Assembly: GCA_039029355.1 (NCBI GenBank)
Contig: JBCCGI010000032.1
Span: 20,790 to 84,789, forward strand
DNA from: JBCCGI01 sp039029355
GTDB taxonomy: Bacteria > Planctomycetota > UBA1135 > GCA-002686595
Reading direction: 5' to 3'
Length of the DNA stretch: 64,000 nucleotides
This document shows, one piece after another, positions 25,779-35,177 of this stretch. Position 1 is the stretch's first letter, and each line of letters begins with the position of its first letter. The translations under genes were made by a program, and so were the position numbers. The notes beneath the pieces are model-generated. The model was not told the DNA's origin and did no database searches. It saw only the letters and a list, made by a program, of their open reading frames with translations.

Positions 25779-26210
25779 TCAGGGCGTGGCTGGCGACATA
25801 GGACGCCGACGCAGAACGGCCACGCCGGCGGCAAGCAGCCCGAGGGCGAGCACGAGCCCTCCCCAACCTCCGACGGTCGGAACGCCGCTGATCATCTTGC
25901 AGAAGATGTCGCCGCCTCCGCCCGGATCGAAGCACTGCTGCGTTCCGCTCCCGCTCTTGTCCCGGCAGGCGTCGTTCTGCGTCCCGCCGCCGCCAAACGC
26001 AATGCACGTTTGGTCGGCGAAGAAGATGTCCACGCTACCCTTGGCCTTGCAGGCCGCCTCGTTGGCCACGTTGCTGCAGTCGATGTCGAAGTCTCCGTCG
26101 ACGTCGTCGAAGAAACAACAGCAGTCCTGCGCGTGGGAAAGCGGCGCGGAGGCGAGCAACACCAGCAAGACGACGAGCAGCCTTCGCACTCGAGCGGCAA
26201 GGGTCAACAT
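25779..26210 (-). CDS. Cysteine-rich exported protein with IPTLxxWG-CTERM-like tail
   Basis: 143 residues. Signal peptide 1-27 (LLVVLLVLLASAPLSHA), then a small mature part with nine cysteines (30, 31, 32, 45, 54, 69, 82, 93, 104) and a Ca-loop-like DDVDGDFDID near 35-44. The C-terminus is a sorting signal: VPTVGGWG at 110-117, a hydrophobic helix 118-133 and RRR at 134-136, matching the exosortase H pattern (consensus IPTLxxWG). GGAGAGG stands just before the ATG at 26208-26210. First gene of the four-gene exosortase operon; probably its dedicated substrate, folded with disulfides. Function on the surface unknown. Confidence 0.85.
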   Translation of the reverse strand: MLTLAARVRRLLVVLLVLLASAPLSHAQDCCCFFDDVDGDFDIDCSNVANEAACKAKGSVDIFFADQTCIAFGGGGTQNDACRDKSGSGTQQCFDPGGGGDIFCKMISGVPTVGGWGGLVLALGLLAAGVAVLRRRPMSPATP

Positions 26211-26383
26211 GGCAATCCTCTCCAAAGACGAGCCGACCGGTGTGGCCAAGGTAGCAGCATCCGCCGCAAGAGCGCAGGGGGAAAACGCGCGGGAACGGCA
26301 ACGCTCCGCTAGCGAAAACCCGCAGACAACCGCGCCCATGGCGCTCGCGTGCGGTCCGTCGAACCCGAGCGCCTAGTCCGGGA

Positions 26384-27217
26384 CTAGTACGACTCTTCCT
26401 CGGACGGAAAGTCGCTTGCCTTCACGTCCGCCACATACCGCTCAAACGCCCCCTGCATCGACTCGGCCAGCTCGGCATAGCGCCGAACAAACCGCGGCCG
26501 GAAGCGCGTGTAGAGGCCAAGCATGTCGTGCGTCACCAGGATCTGGCCGTCGCAGCCCGAGCCGGCGCCGATGCCGATGGTCGGGATGTCGAGCTCCTGA
26601 GAGATCTCGGTGGCGAGGTCGGCGGGGATCTTCTCGAGCACGATCGCGCAGGCGCCGGCGTCCTGGAGCGCGCGGGCACCGCGGCGGATCTCGTCCGCTT
26701 CCTCGGGGTCGCGGGCGCGGACCTGGTAGGTGCCGAACTTGTGAATCGACTGCGGCGTGAGCCCCAGGTGCCCCATCACGGGGATGCCGACGGCGACGAT
26801 GCGCTCGACGGTCGTGGCGATCGCCTCGCCGCCCTCGAGCTTGACCGCCTCGACGTGGGCCTCCTTCACCATGCGTCCGGCGTTGCGCAGGGCCTCGTCG
26901 GAGTTCACCTGGTAGCTGAGGAAGGGCAGGTCGCCGACGACGAGCGCGCGCTGGACGGCGCGCGAGACGACCTCGGCGTGGTAGAGCATCTGCTCCATCG
27001 ATACCGAGACGGTCGTGTGCAGCCCCTGGACGACCATGGCCGCCGAGTCGCCGACGAGGATCACGTCGACCCCGGCCTGGTCCAGCAGGCCCGCCATCAG
27101 AAAGTCGTAGGCGGTGAGGGCGCTGATGCGCTCGCCGCGCTCCTTCATGCGGCCCAGGCTCCGCGTGGTGACCTTGCGACCGGGGGGACGGGGAGCGCCG
27201 TTCTCGTTGTTCGCCAT
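26384..27217 (-). CDS. panB: 3-Methyl-2-oxobutanoate hydroxymethyltransferase
   Basis: First enzyme of pantothenate synthesis, making ketopantoate from alpha-ketoisovalerate and methylenetetrahydrofolate. 277 residues with KERGERISALTAYDF, VILVGDSAAMVVQG (metal Asp), the DLPFLSYQ segment, KLEGG, PVMGHLGLTPQS, VLEKIP with the catalytic Glu and PTIGIGAGSGCDGQILVTHDMLG. Length and order are normal. ATG at 27215-27217. Monocistronic; divergent from the methyltransferase gene. Its TAG stop lies in the inverted repeat CTAGTCC-G-GGACTAG (26373-26387). Confidence 0.95.
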   Translation of the reverse strand: MANNENGAPRPPGRKVTTRSLGRMKERGERISALTAYDFLMAGLLDQAGVDVILVGDSAAMVVQGLHTTVSVSMEQMLYHAEVVSRAVQRALVVGDLPFLSYQVNSDEALRNAGRMVKEAHVEAVKLEGGEAIATTVERIVAVGIPVMGHLGLTPQSIHKFGTYQVRARDPEEADEIRRGARALQDAGACAIVLEKIPADLATEISQELDIPTIGIGAGSGCDGQILVTHDMLGLYTRFRPRFVRRYAELAESMQGAFERYVADVKASDFPSEEESY

Positions 27218-27322
27218 CGGACTCCATCCTACTCCTCCGGCGGGCGGGGGGCGAATCGCTCGTCCGGGGCAGCAATCGGCGGTGCGGCGGCTGGCTCGCC
27301 GGCCCCAGGCGGGTAGCATTCC

Positions 27323-28422
27323 GTGCATCCAGTGAGCTCCCCCTCCCCCCAAGACCTCGGACCGATCCTCCGGGACCTCGACCTCGACGAAGGCGCAGCG
27401 CCGCGGATCGTCCCGCCCGCCGAGGCGGGGGCGGCCGGACACGCCCTGACCGGCGAAGAGTGGCTGCTGGTCGCGGTCCCCGGGACGCCCGCCGGCGCCG
27501 AGCTGGCGCGGATCCGCGAGGCCCTGTGGCCCCTCTGCCACGTGGTCGGGCTCTACCGCTCGGGCACCGAAGGCCTGGCGCGCGAGGGCGTCGGCGGCCG
27601 GGCGAAGCTCGACGACCAGCTGACCTGGCACGGCGTGCTGCTGGCGGCGCGCCCGCGCGCCCACGTGATGTCGCCCGCGATGACCGCGGCCAAGTTCGAC
27701 ACGAACGCCGTGGGCTGGAACGGCGTCCCGGGCTCGCCCGGCTATGGGCACTTCCGCTGGATGCGGCGCTTCGTGGGCACGTTCGCTCCCGTCCCCGACG
27801 GTGCGCGCGTGCTCGACTTCGGCTGCGGCGCCGGCTGGGTCGGCATCGAGGCCGCCAAGAGCGCCCGCGACGTCGAGCTCGCCTCGTTCGACCCGAGCCC
27901 CGAGATGGTGCGCATCACGGGCGAGAACGCCGCCGCCGAGGGCATCGCGCGCTTTACCGGCCGCGTCGGCTTCGGCGAGGACCCGCCCTTCCCCGCCGCG
28001 GGCGAGGAGCCGTTCGACGTGGTGATCTCCTCCGGCGTGCTGTCGTTCTCACCCGACCTGGACCGCTGGATGGAGGGCCTCATCGCCGCGGTGAAGCCCG
28101 GCGGCACGCTGGTGGTCGGCGACCTGAACCCCGCGTCGCGCGGCATGCAGCGGCGGCGACGGACCCATGCGCTGCTGCCGGTGCGCGAGCTGAACGCGCA
28201 GGAGAGCGGCGAGATCCGCCGGCGCCTCGAGGCGGCCGGCTTCCGGCACGAGAAGACCTCGGGCTACCAGCTGACGCGCCCCGTCCCCCAGGCGATGCAC
28301 GTGTCCGAGACGCGCCTCAAGGGCGCCCTGTCGCCCGCGCTGCTCTTGGCCAACCGGGTCGGAGAGCGCGCGCTCGGCGCGTCGGCGCCGGGGCTCTTCG
28401 ACAGCTGGGTGATGCGCTTCGG

Positions 28423-28438
<16 letters not shown>
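27323..28438 (+). CDS. Class I SAM methyltransferase, substrate unknown
   Basis: 371 residues from GTG at 27323 (a second in-frame GTG at 27332 is equally possible). The N-terminal ~125 residues (EEWLLVAVPGTPAGAELARI) are not a recognised domain. The methyltransferase core has VLDFGCGAGWVGIEAAK (motif I), ASFDPSPEMVRI, and VISSGVLSFSPDLDRWMEGL with LVVGDLNPAS; a helical C-terminus follows. The class acts on small molecules, lipids or quinones. Its 3' end overlaps accD by 16 nt on the opposite strand within a perfect palindrome. Confidence 0.8.
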
Positions 28439-29367
<929 letters not shown>

Positions 29368-29376
29368 GGACGTCCC

Positions 29377-30084
29377 TCAGGCGCTGGGCCGTCCCGCGGC
29401 CTGTTCGGCGGAGCGCCGGAACGCGGCGATGGTCTCCGCCATGTCGTCGGCGCCGAAGATCGCCGAGCCGGCGACCAGCACGTCGGCACCCGCCGCCGCG
29501 CAGCGCGGCAGGGTCTCGTGGTTCAGCCCGCCGTCCATCTCGACGTGGCCGGTGTAGCCGCGCTCGCGCAGCCAGGCGGTCTTCGCCAAGACGTCCTCGA
29601 TGAAGCTCTGGCCGCCGAAGCCGGGGAAGACGCTCATCACCAGCACCAGCTCGACCTCGCCAAGCACGTCCGCGATGCGCTCGATCGGCGTGTCGGGGTT
29701 GACCGCGATCCCGACGCGCTCGACGCCGGCATCGCGGAAGGCGGCGATCGTGTCGCGCATCTCGCCGGTGTTCGCGCAGACCTCGGCGTGGAACGTCAGG
29801 ACGTGCGCCCCGGCGCGGGCGAAGTCGGCCGCGTAGCGCCGCGGCTCCGAGATCATGAGATGCACGTCGAGCGGCGCGCCGGCCGCGGCGTGGATCGACT
29901 TCACGACCGGCGGGCCGATCGTGAGGTTCGGCACGAAGTGCGCGTCCATCACGTCGACGTGGTGCCAGTCGCCGCCCGAGGCCTCGACGCGCGCCACCTC
30001 GTCGGCGATGCGCGCGAAGTCGCAGGACAGGAGAGAGGGTGCGATCGTGATCGGTTTCACGGCGACGTCCTGGGTGGGTCCCAT
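29377..30084 (-). CDS. rpe: Ribulose-phosphate 3-epimerase
   Basis: Pentose phosphate pathway/Calvin cycle epimerase between ribulose- and xylulose-5-phosphate. 235 residues with IAPSLLSCDF, HHVDVMDAHFVPNLTIGP (catalytic Asp and metal His), LDVHLMIS, HAEV, VMSVFPGFGGQSFI, and VEMDGGLN with the second Asp plus GADVLVAGSAIF. ATG at 30082-30084; GTG at 30058-30060 (VKPITIAPS) would give a more standard N-terminus and is a real alternative. Upstream is a strong hairpin after pgk. Confidence 0.94.
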   Translation of the reverse strand: MGPTQDVAVKPITIAPSLLSCDFARIADEVARVEASGGDWHHVDVMDAHFVPNLTIGPPVVKSIHAAAGAPLDVHLMISEPRRYAADFARAGAHVLTFHAEVCANTGEMRDTIAAFRDAGVERVGIAVNPDTPIERIADVLGEVELVLVMSVFPGFGGQSFIEDVLAKTAWLRERGYTGHVEMDGGLNHETLPRCAAAGADVLVAGSAIFGADDMAETIAAFRRSAEQAAGRPSA

Positions 30085-30140
30085 GGCTCGCAATTGTAGG
30101 CGGCGTCGGTCCGCCATCCCAGCCGGTTGCGGGGCCGTCT

Positions 30141-30166
30141 CCCGCGGGGGCCGGAGCCCCCGCGGG
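30141..30166 (-). terminator. GC-rich terminator hairpin after pgk
   Basis: CCCGCGGGGGC (30141-30151) pairs perfectly with GCCCCCGCGGG (30156-30166) around CGGA, 13 bp beyond the pgk stop on the minus strand. No T-run, so possibly a rho-assisted stop or mRNA stabiliser separating gapA-pgk from rpe-accD. Confidence 0.55.
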
Positions 30167-30178
30167 GATTCCACGCGG

Positions 30179-31366
30179 CTAGCCGGCGGGGAAGAGCGCC
30201 GCGATCCCGGGCAGGGTCTTGCCCTCCAGGAGCTCCAGGGACGCCCCGCCGCCGGTGGAGATGTGGTCGATGCGCTCGCCCAGGCCCAGGAGCCCGATCG
30301 CGGCGACCGAGTCGCCTCCGCCCACCACGGTGTAGCCGCCACACTCGGCGACGGCGCGGCCGACCGCCTCGGTGCCGGCGCGGAAGGCCTCCCACTCGAA
30401 CACGCCCATCGGGCCGTTCCAGACCACGGTGCGCGCCTCGCGGACGGCCGCGGCGTAGCGCTCCTGGGTCTTGGGGCCGACGTCCAGCGCCATGCGCCCG
30501 TCGGGGATCGCGTCGACCACCTCGGCCGGCGAGTCGGCGGCGAAGGCCTCGGCCACCACGTGGTCCGAGGGCAGCAGGATCTCGCTCCCGCATTCCTCCG
30601 CCCGCGCGAGCGCGCGCCGCACCAGGTCGAGCTGATCCTCCTGCACCAGCGAGGAGCCCACGCCCTCGCCGCGCGCGACGAGGAAGGTGTACGCCATCCC
30701 GCCGCCGACCAGGATGCGGTCGACCTTCTCGCACAGGTTCTCGATGACCGGCAGCTTGTCGGAGACCTTGGCGCCGCCGAGCACCGCCACGAAGGGCTTC
30801 TCGGGCGCGTCGAGCACGCGCCGGAAGGCCTCGAGCTCGCGCTGCAGCAGGAGCCCCGCCGCCGCCGGCAGGAGCCGTGCGGGGCCCGAGACCGAGGAGT
30901 GGTCGCGGTGCGAGGTGCCGAAGGCGTCGTTGACGAACACGTCGCCGAGCCGCGCGTAGGCGGCGGCCAGGTCGCGGTCGCCCTTGGTCTCGCCGCCGTG
31001 GAAGCGGACGTTGTCGAGCAGCACCGTGGTGCCGTCCGCGGCGCCCGCGACCGCGCGCTCGACGTCCTCGCCGACGCTCGCGTCGAGCTTCTGCACCGGC
31101 TTGCCGAGCAGCTCGGCGAGCCGCTCGCCGACCGGGTTGAGGCGCAGCGTGTCCACCACCTCGCCCTTCGGCCGGCCGAGGTGCGACAGGAGCACCGGAC
31201 GCCCGCCGGCGGCCAGGATGGCCTCTAGGGTCGGCAGCGCTGCCCGGATGCGGGTGTCGTCGGTGATGCGCCGCTCGTCGTCGAGCGGGACGTTGAAGTC
31301 GACGCGGCACAGGACGCGCTTCCCCGCCAGGGAGAGCGCGTCCAGCCCGGGAACGTCGAGGCGCAA
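30179..31366 (-). CDS. pgk: Phosphoglycerate kinase
   Basis: 395-residue glycolytic kinase: CRVDFNVPLD near residue 20, LLSHLGRPKG, GDVFVNDAFGTSHRDHSS, VLGGAKVSDKL, LVGGGMAYTFL, and the nucleotide-site WNGPMGVFE and GGGDSVAAI, ending with HISTGGGASLELLEGK. Complete and standard. The start is TTG at 31364-31366, 4 nt after the gapA stop; no ATG or GTG is available at the conserved N-terminus, so translation is likely coupled to gapA. Confidence 0.96.
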   Translation of the reverse strand: MRLDVPGLDALSLAGKRVLCRVDFNVPLDDERRITDDTRIRAALPTLEAILAAGGRPVLLSHLGRPKGEVVDTLRLNPVGERLAELLGKPVQKLDASVGEDVERAVAGAADGTTVLLDNVRFHGGETKGDRDLAAAYARLGDVFVNDAFGTSHRDHSSVSGPARLLPAAAGLLLQRELEAFRRVLDAPEKPFVAVLGGAKVSDKLPVIENLCEKVDRILVGGGMAYTFLVARGEGVGSSLVQEDQLDLVRRALARAEECGSEILLPSDHVVAEAFAADSPAEVVDAIPDGRMALDVGPKTQERYAAAVREARTVVWNGPMGVFEWEAFRAGTEAVGRAVAECGGYTVVGGGDSVAAIGLLGLGERIDHISTGGGASLELLEGKTLPGIAALFPAG

Positions 31367-31370
31367 GGCC

Positions 31371-32399
31371 CTAGGCGCCCGCGGAGACCGCCGCCTCGGC
31401 GCCGGCCTGGTTGTGGGCGAAGTCCATCAGCTCGACGACGCGGTTCGAGTAACCCCACTCGTTGTCGTACCAGCTGATGACCTTGACCATGCGCTTGCCC
31501 AGGACCATCGTCGACAGGGCGTCGAAGACCGAGCTGGCCGAGTTGCCGATGATGTCGACCGAGACGACCGGGTCCTCGCAGTACTCGAGGATGCCCTTGA
31601 GCTCGCCCTCGGCCGCCTCGCGGAAGGCCGCGTTGACCTCCTCCTTCGTGACGTCGCGCGAGAGCTCGGCGACCAGGTCGACGACCGAGCCGTCCTTGAC
31701 CGGCACGCGCATCGCACAACCGTCCAGCTTCCCGTTGAGCACCGGGAGCACCTTGCCGACCGCGCGCGCCGCGCCGGTCGAGGTGGGGATGATGTTCTCG
31801 GCTGCCGCGCGCGCACGGCGCAGGTCTTTGTGCGGGACGTCGAGGATCGCCTGGTCGTTGGTGAAGGCGTGCACCGTGGTCATCAGGCCGCTCTCGATGC
31901 CGAACTTGTCCTGCAGCACCTTGGCGAGCGGCGACAGGCAGTTCGTCGTGCACGAGGCGTTGGAGATGATCCGGTCGCTCGGCTTGAGCGAGTCCTGGTT
32001 CACGCCGAGCACGACCATCGCGTCGATCTCGTCCTTCGGGGGCACGGTCAGCAGCACGCGCTTGGCGCCGGCGTCGAGGTGCTTCGAGCACGCCTCGCGC
32101 GTCGCGAAGACGCCGGTCGACTCGACCGCGAAGTCGACCTTGTTCTGGGTGTGCGGCAGCTTGGCCGGGTCGCGCTCGGACGTGACCTGGATGCGCTTGC
32201 CGTCGACCAGGATGTGGTCGTCGCCCGCGACGACCTCGCCGGAGAAGCGACCGTGGACCGAGTCGTACTTGAGCAGGTGCGCCAGCGTCTTCGGATCGGT
32301 GAGATCGTTGATCGACACCACCTCCATGTCGTCGCGGGCGTTGATGATGCGGAAGACGTTGCGACCGATGCGGCCGAAGCCGTTGATGGCGATGCGCAT
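31371..32399 (-). CDS. gapA: Glyceraldehyde-3-phosphate dehydrogenase
   Basis: 342 residues: NAD-binding INGFGRIGRNVFR at the N-terminus, catalytic Cys in SNASCTTNCLSPLAKVL, catalytic His in TTVHAFTNDQ, STGAARAVGKVLP and SWYDNEWGYSNR at the end. Normal length for a bacterial type I GAPDH; the absence of Asp-to-Ala changes at the adenine pocket was not assessed. ATG at 32397-32399. First gene of gapA-pgk; divergent from tilS across a 327-bp control region. Confidence 0.97.
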   Translation of the reverse strand: MRIAINGFGRIGRNVFRIINARDDMEVVSINDLTDPKTLAHLLKYDSVHGRFSGEVVAGDDHILVDGKRIQVTSERDPAKLPHTQNKVDFAVESTGVFATREACSKHLDAGAKRVLLTVPPKDEIDAMVVLGVNQDSLKPSDRIISNASCTTNCLSPLAKVLQDKFGIESGLMTTVHAFTNDQAILDVPHKDLRRARAAAENIIPTSTGAARAVGKVLPVLNGKLDGCAMRVPVKDGSVVDLVAELSRDVTKEEVNAAFREAAEGELKGILEYCEDPVVSVDIIGNSASSVFDALSTMVLGKRMVKVISWYDNEWGYSNRVVELMDFAHNQAGAEAAVSAGA

Positions 32400-32726
32400 G
32401 GCGATTGGGGGGTGGTGGGTTAGCCGGCCGGACCGGCCTGAAGGGGGAAGCTGGGTTGGAACGAGGCGGCGGCGTCCAGTGCCGAGGCTCCTTTTTTTGG
32501 GACCGCGCCGGGCTAGGCGCGGCCGTGGCGTGGAGGACCCGGCACCCTCAGCCTCCGTCAGGAATCCGCATTTCGCAACCCGAGCTTGGGTTGGCCGAAA
32601 CGCCTTTCCCGGGGAGGTTTCCGCGAGAAACGGGCGGAGAAGATACACCCCCCAACCGAAGGCTTCAATGCGGTCGGGTACCCTGTCCCGCCCCATCCTG
32701 CTTCCGAGGATCCCCAGCTCTTCTAC
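32400..32726. promoter_or_regulatory. Divergent control region between gapA and tilS
   Basis: A 327-bp gene-free stretch. It contains the near-palindrome AACCCGAGCTTGGGTT (32577-32592), a run of seven T (about 32492-32498) and a GGCCGG-rich segment close to the gapA start. No convincing -10/-35 pair stands out on either strand. If tilS starts at the TTG at 32586, part of this would be coding. Confidence 0.4.
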
Positions 32727-34373
32727 GTGCAGCCTCTTCGTCGCCTCCCGTCCGCCGTGCCCGAGTGGTCCCTGCGGTGGAGCCAGCTCTCCCGGACCGT
32801 CGGGATCGAGCCCTCCGACCGCCTGCTGCTGGCCCTCTCGGGCGGCGCGGACAGCGTGCTCCTCCTTCATCTACTGGCCTCGGCCTCGCCGCGGCCGGAC
32901 TTCCGCGCGGTCCACGTCGACCACAACCTCCGCGGCCGTGAGAGCCGCGGCGACGCGGACTTCTGCGAGAACCTGTGCCGCGCCCTCGGGGTCGGGTTCA
33001 CGCGCCTGGCGGTCGAGCTCGACCCGCGCGCGCCGTCGCTCGAGGCCCGCGCCCGCGAGGCGCGCTACCGCGCCCTGCTCGACGAGGCCCTGCGCACGGG
33101 CCACAAGACGATTGTCACCGGACATCACTCCGACGATCAGGTGGAGACCCTCCTGATCCGCTGGATCCGGGGGACGCACCTGCCCGGGCTGGCCGGGCTG
33201 CGGGCCCGGGTCGAGGTCGACCCCTACCGCGCCTTCGGCGGCGCCGAGCGCGCCACCGGCGATCCGGGCGAGCGCTCGGTCATCGTCCGGCCGCTGATCG
33301 GCATGCGCCGCGCCGAGGTGCGCCGGCTGCTGTCGGACCGCGGGCTGACCTGGCGCGACGACTCGCACAACGTGGACCCGCGCTTCAGCCGGACCCGCGT
33401 ACGCCACGGGCTGATGCCCACGCTGCGGCGCCTGGGCGGCGAGGAGGCGATCGAGAACCTGCGCGCCTTCGGCCGCGCGGTGGAGACCCTAGAGGACCAG
33501 CTGGCCGGAGCCACCGCGCACGTGGCTTGGATGCCCGCGCCCTGGGCCGCCGCCAGCCGCACGCCCGACGAGGCCCACCTCGGCGGCGTCGTGCCGCGGC
33601 CGCTCCTGATGCGGCTCGCCCCTACCCTGCGGCGCCGGGTGCTGTGGCGCCTCCTGGTCGAGGGCACCGGCAAGGCCCCGAACCAGTCGCTGCTGCAGGC
33701 CGTCCTTGCCGACCTCGGCGCGGCGCGCTGCACGCGCCACACGCTGCCCGGCGGCTGGACCTTGGTGCTGCGCTCGCACGAGCTGGCGCTGATCCCGCCG
33801 CTCCCCAAGGTCGAGCCGACGGTCACCTGCCGCCAGAACACCCTGCCGTTCCCGGGCTCGCCCCCCGACGAGGCGCCCGAGCCCGAGAGCCTCGCCCTGC
33901 CCGTCCCCGGCATCGCCTCGCTGCCCGACGGCCGGCGCGTCTCGGCCGAGCGCGTCGCCGCGCCCAGCGGTACCCCGGTGTCGAGCGCCGCCCTCCAGGT
34001 CGAGCTGGACGCGGACCGCATCCCCGACGCCCTGACGGTGCGCCGGCCGCGGTCCGGCGACCGCTTCCACCCGCTCGGGGCGCCCGGCTCCAAGGCGCTG
34101 CGGCGCTTCCTGGCCGACGCCGGCATCCCGCGCGAGGAGCGCGAGCGCACCCTGGTCGTCGAGGCCGGCGGCGAGATCGTGTGGGTCGTCGGCGTCCGCC
34201 CCAGCGAGCTGGCGCGGGTACGCACCTCGACCCGGGAGCGCGTCCTCTTGGCGCTCCACCACCCCAGCCTGCCCAGCGCCCCCGCCGGGCCGGCGGGCTC
34301 CTCCGGGGCCCCGGAGGCCCGGGAGAGCGCCGCCGACGCGGTTTCCCCGAGGACCGGTCCCGGCCCGCGGTGA
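32727..34373 (+). CDS. tilS: tRNA(Ile)-lysidine synthase
   Basis: Modifies cytidine 34 of the CAU anticodon to lysidine so that tRNA-Ile reads AUA. PP-loop SGGADSVLLLHLLA near the N-terminus, AVHVDHNLRG, VTGHHSDDQVETLLIRWIRGT and RPLIGMRRAEV are diagnostic; C-terminal domains contain RFHPLGAPGSKALRRFLADAGIPREER, the TilS substrate-binding domain. About 548 residues from GTG at 32727; the frame is open further back (TTG 32586) and another GTG lies at 32757, so the exact start is unsure. The Ala/Pro-rich last 45 residues are unlike the family. First gene of the tilS-yggS-kinase-PNP-purN run. Confidence 0.92.
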   Translation: MQPLRRLPSAVPEWSLRWSQLSRTVGIEPSDRLLLALSGGADSVLLLHLLASASPRPDFRAVHVDHNLRGRESRGDADFCENLCRALGVGFTRLAVELDPRAPSLEARAREARYRALLDEALRTGHKTIVTGHHSDDQVETLLIRWIRGTHLPGLAGLRARVEVDPYRAFGGAERATGDPGERSVIVRPLIGMRRAEVRRLLSDRGLTWRDDSHNVDPRFSRTRVRHGLMPTLRRLGGEEAIENLRAFGRAVETLEDQLAGATAHVAWMPAPWAAASRTPDEAHLGGVVPRPLLMRLAPTLRRRVLWRLLVEGTGKAPNQSLLQAVLADLGAARCTRHTLPGGWTLVLRSHELALIPPLPKVEPTVTCRQNTLPFPGSPPDEAPEPESLALPVPGIASLPDGRRVSAERVAAPSGTPVSSAALQVELDADRIPDALTVRRPRSGDRFHPLGAPGSKALRRFLADAGIPREERERTLVVEAGGEIVWVVGVRPSELARVRTSTRERVLLALHHPSLPSAPAGPAGSSGAPEARESAADAVSPRTGPGPR

Positions 34374-34433
34374 CTTCGGGCGGGCTAGGGGGTACGCTGA
34401 GCGGCTCCGCCCCCTTCGTCCTTCGCCCCACCG

Positions 34434-35177
34434 ATGCCACTTCCCGACGGGCCCGCAGTGCTCTCGCTCCTCCGGAAGAATCGCGACGCCGTTCTGCAGC
34501 ACCTCGCCGAAGCCGCCCACGCGGCCGGGCGCGAGCCCGCCTCGATCGAGCTCGTCGCGGTGACCAAGACCGTGCGCCCCGAGGTCGCCCTCGGCCTGGC
34601 CGAGCTCGGCCAGCTCGACCTCGGTGAGAACCGCATCGCGTCCCTGGAGGAGAAAGTGGCCTTCTTCCAAGCCAAGGGGCGCGAGGTCCGTTGGCACTTC
34701 ATCGGACACCTCCAGCGCAACAAGGCGCGGCGCGTCGCGCGTCTGGTCCACACCATCCACGCGGTCGACACACCCGCCCTCCTGGCCACCCTCGGGCGCA
34801 TCTCGGCCGAGGAGGGCCTGCGGCCGGGCCTCTATCTGCAAGTGAAGCTCAACGACGAGGAAGCCAAGTACGGCCTCTCCCCCCAGGCGGTCCCCGAGCT
34901 CGTGCGCGAAGCCGGCGACCAGGGAGCGAGGCTCCTGGGCCTGATGACCATGGCGCCGTTGGTCGAGGCCGACCCGGCCGCCAAGAGCGCCGCCGCGCGC
35001 GACACCTTCGAGCGGCTCGCGGCCCTGGCCGCCGAGCTCCCGGCGGCCTCCTTCGACGGAGGCCGGCCGCGGCTCTCGATGGGCATGAGCGGCGATCTCA
35101 CCGAGGCGGTCGAGGCGGGCGCGGACACCGTGCGCATCGGCACCGCGCTGTTCCGCGGACTGGAGGAGGCGGCGTGA
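34434..35177 (+). CDS. yggS: PLP homeostasis protein (YggS/PROSC family)
   Basis: 247 residues, TIM-barrel PLP-binding protein that buffers pyridoxal phosphate; no catalysis is known. PLP lysine Lys45 in LVAVTKTV, then GENRIASLEEKV, WHFIGHLQRNKAR, QVKLNDEEAKYGLSP, LLGLMTMAPL and the phosphate loop LSMGMSGDLTEAVEAGADTVRIGTALFG-type end (IGTALFRG). ATG at 34434. Its stop overlaps the kinase start as GTGA, so the two are coupled. Confidence 0.94.
   Translation: MPLPDGPAVLSLLRKNRDAVLQHLAEAAHAAGREPASIELVAVTKTVRPEVALGLAELGQLDLGENRIASLEEKVAFFQAKGREVRWHFIGHLQRNKARRVARLVHTIHAVDTPALLATLGRISAEEGLRPGLYLQVKLNDEEAKYGLSPQAVPELVREAGDQGARLLGLMTMAPLVEADPAAKSAAARDTFERLAALAAELPAASFDGGRPRLSMGMSGDLTEAVEAGADTVRIGTALFRGLEEAA

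Noticed and set aside
32586..32726. TTG at 32586 as the tilS start
   Set aside because: It would add 47 residues with no similarity to TilS and consume the gapA control region; kept only as an alternative.
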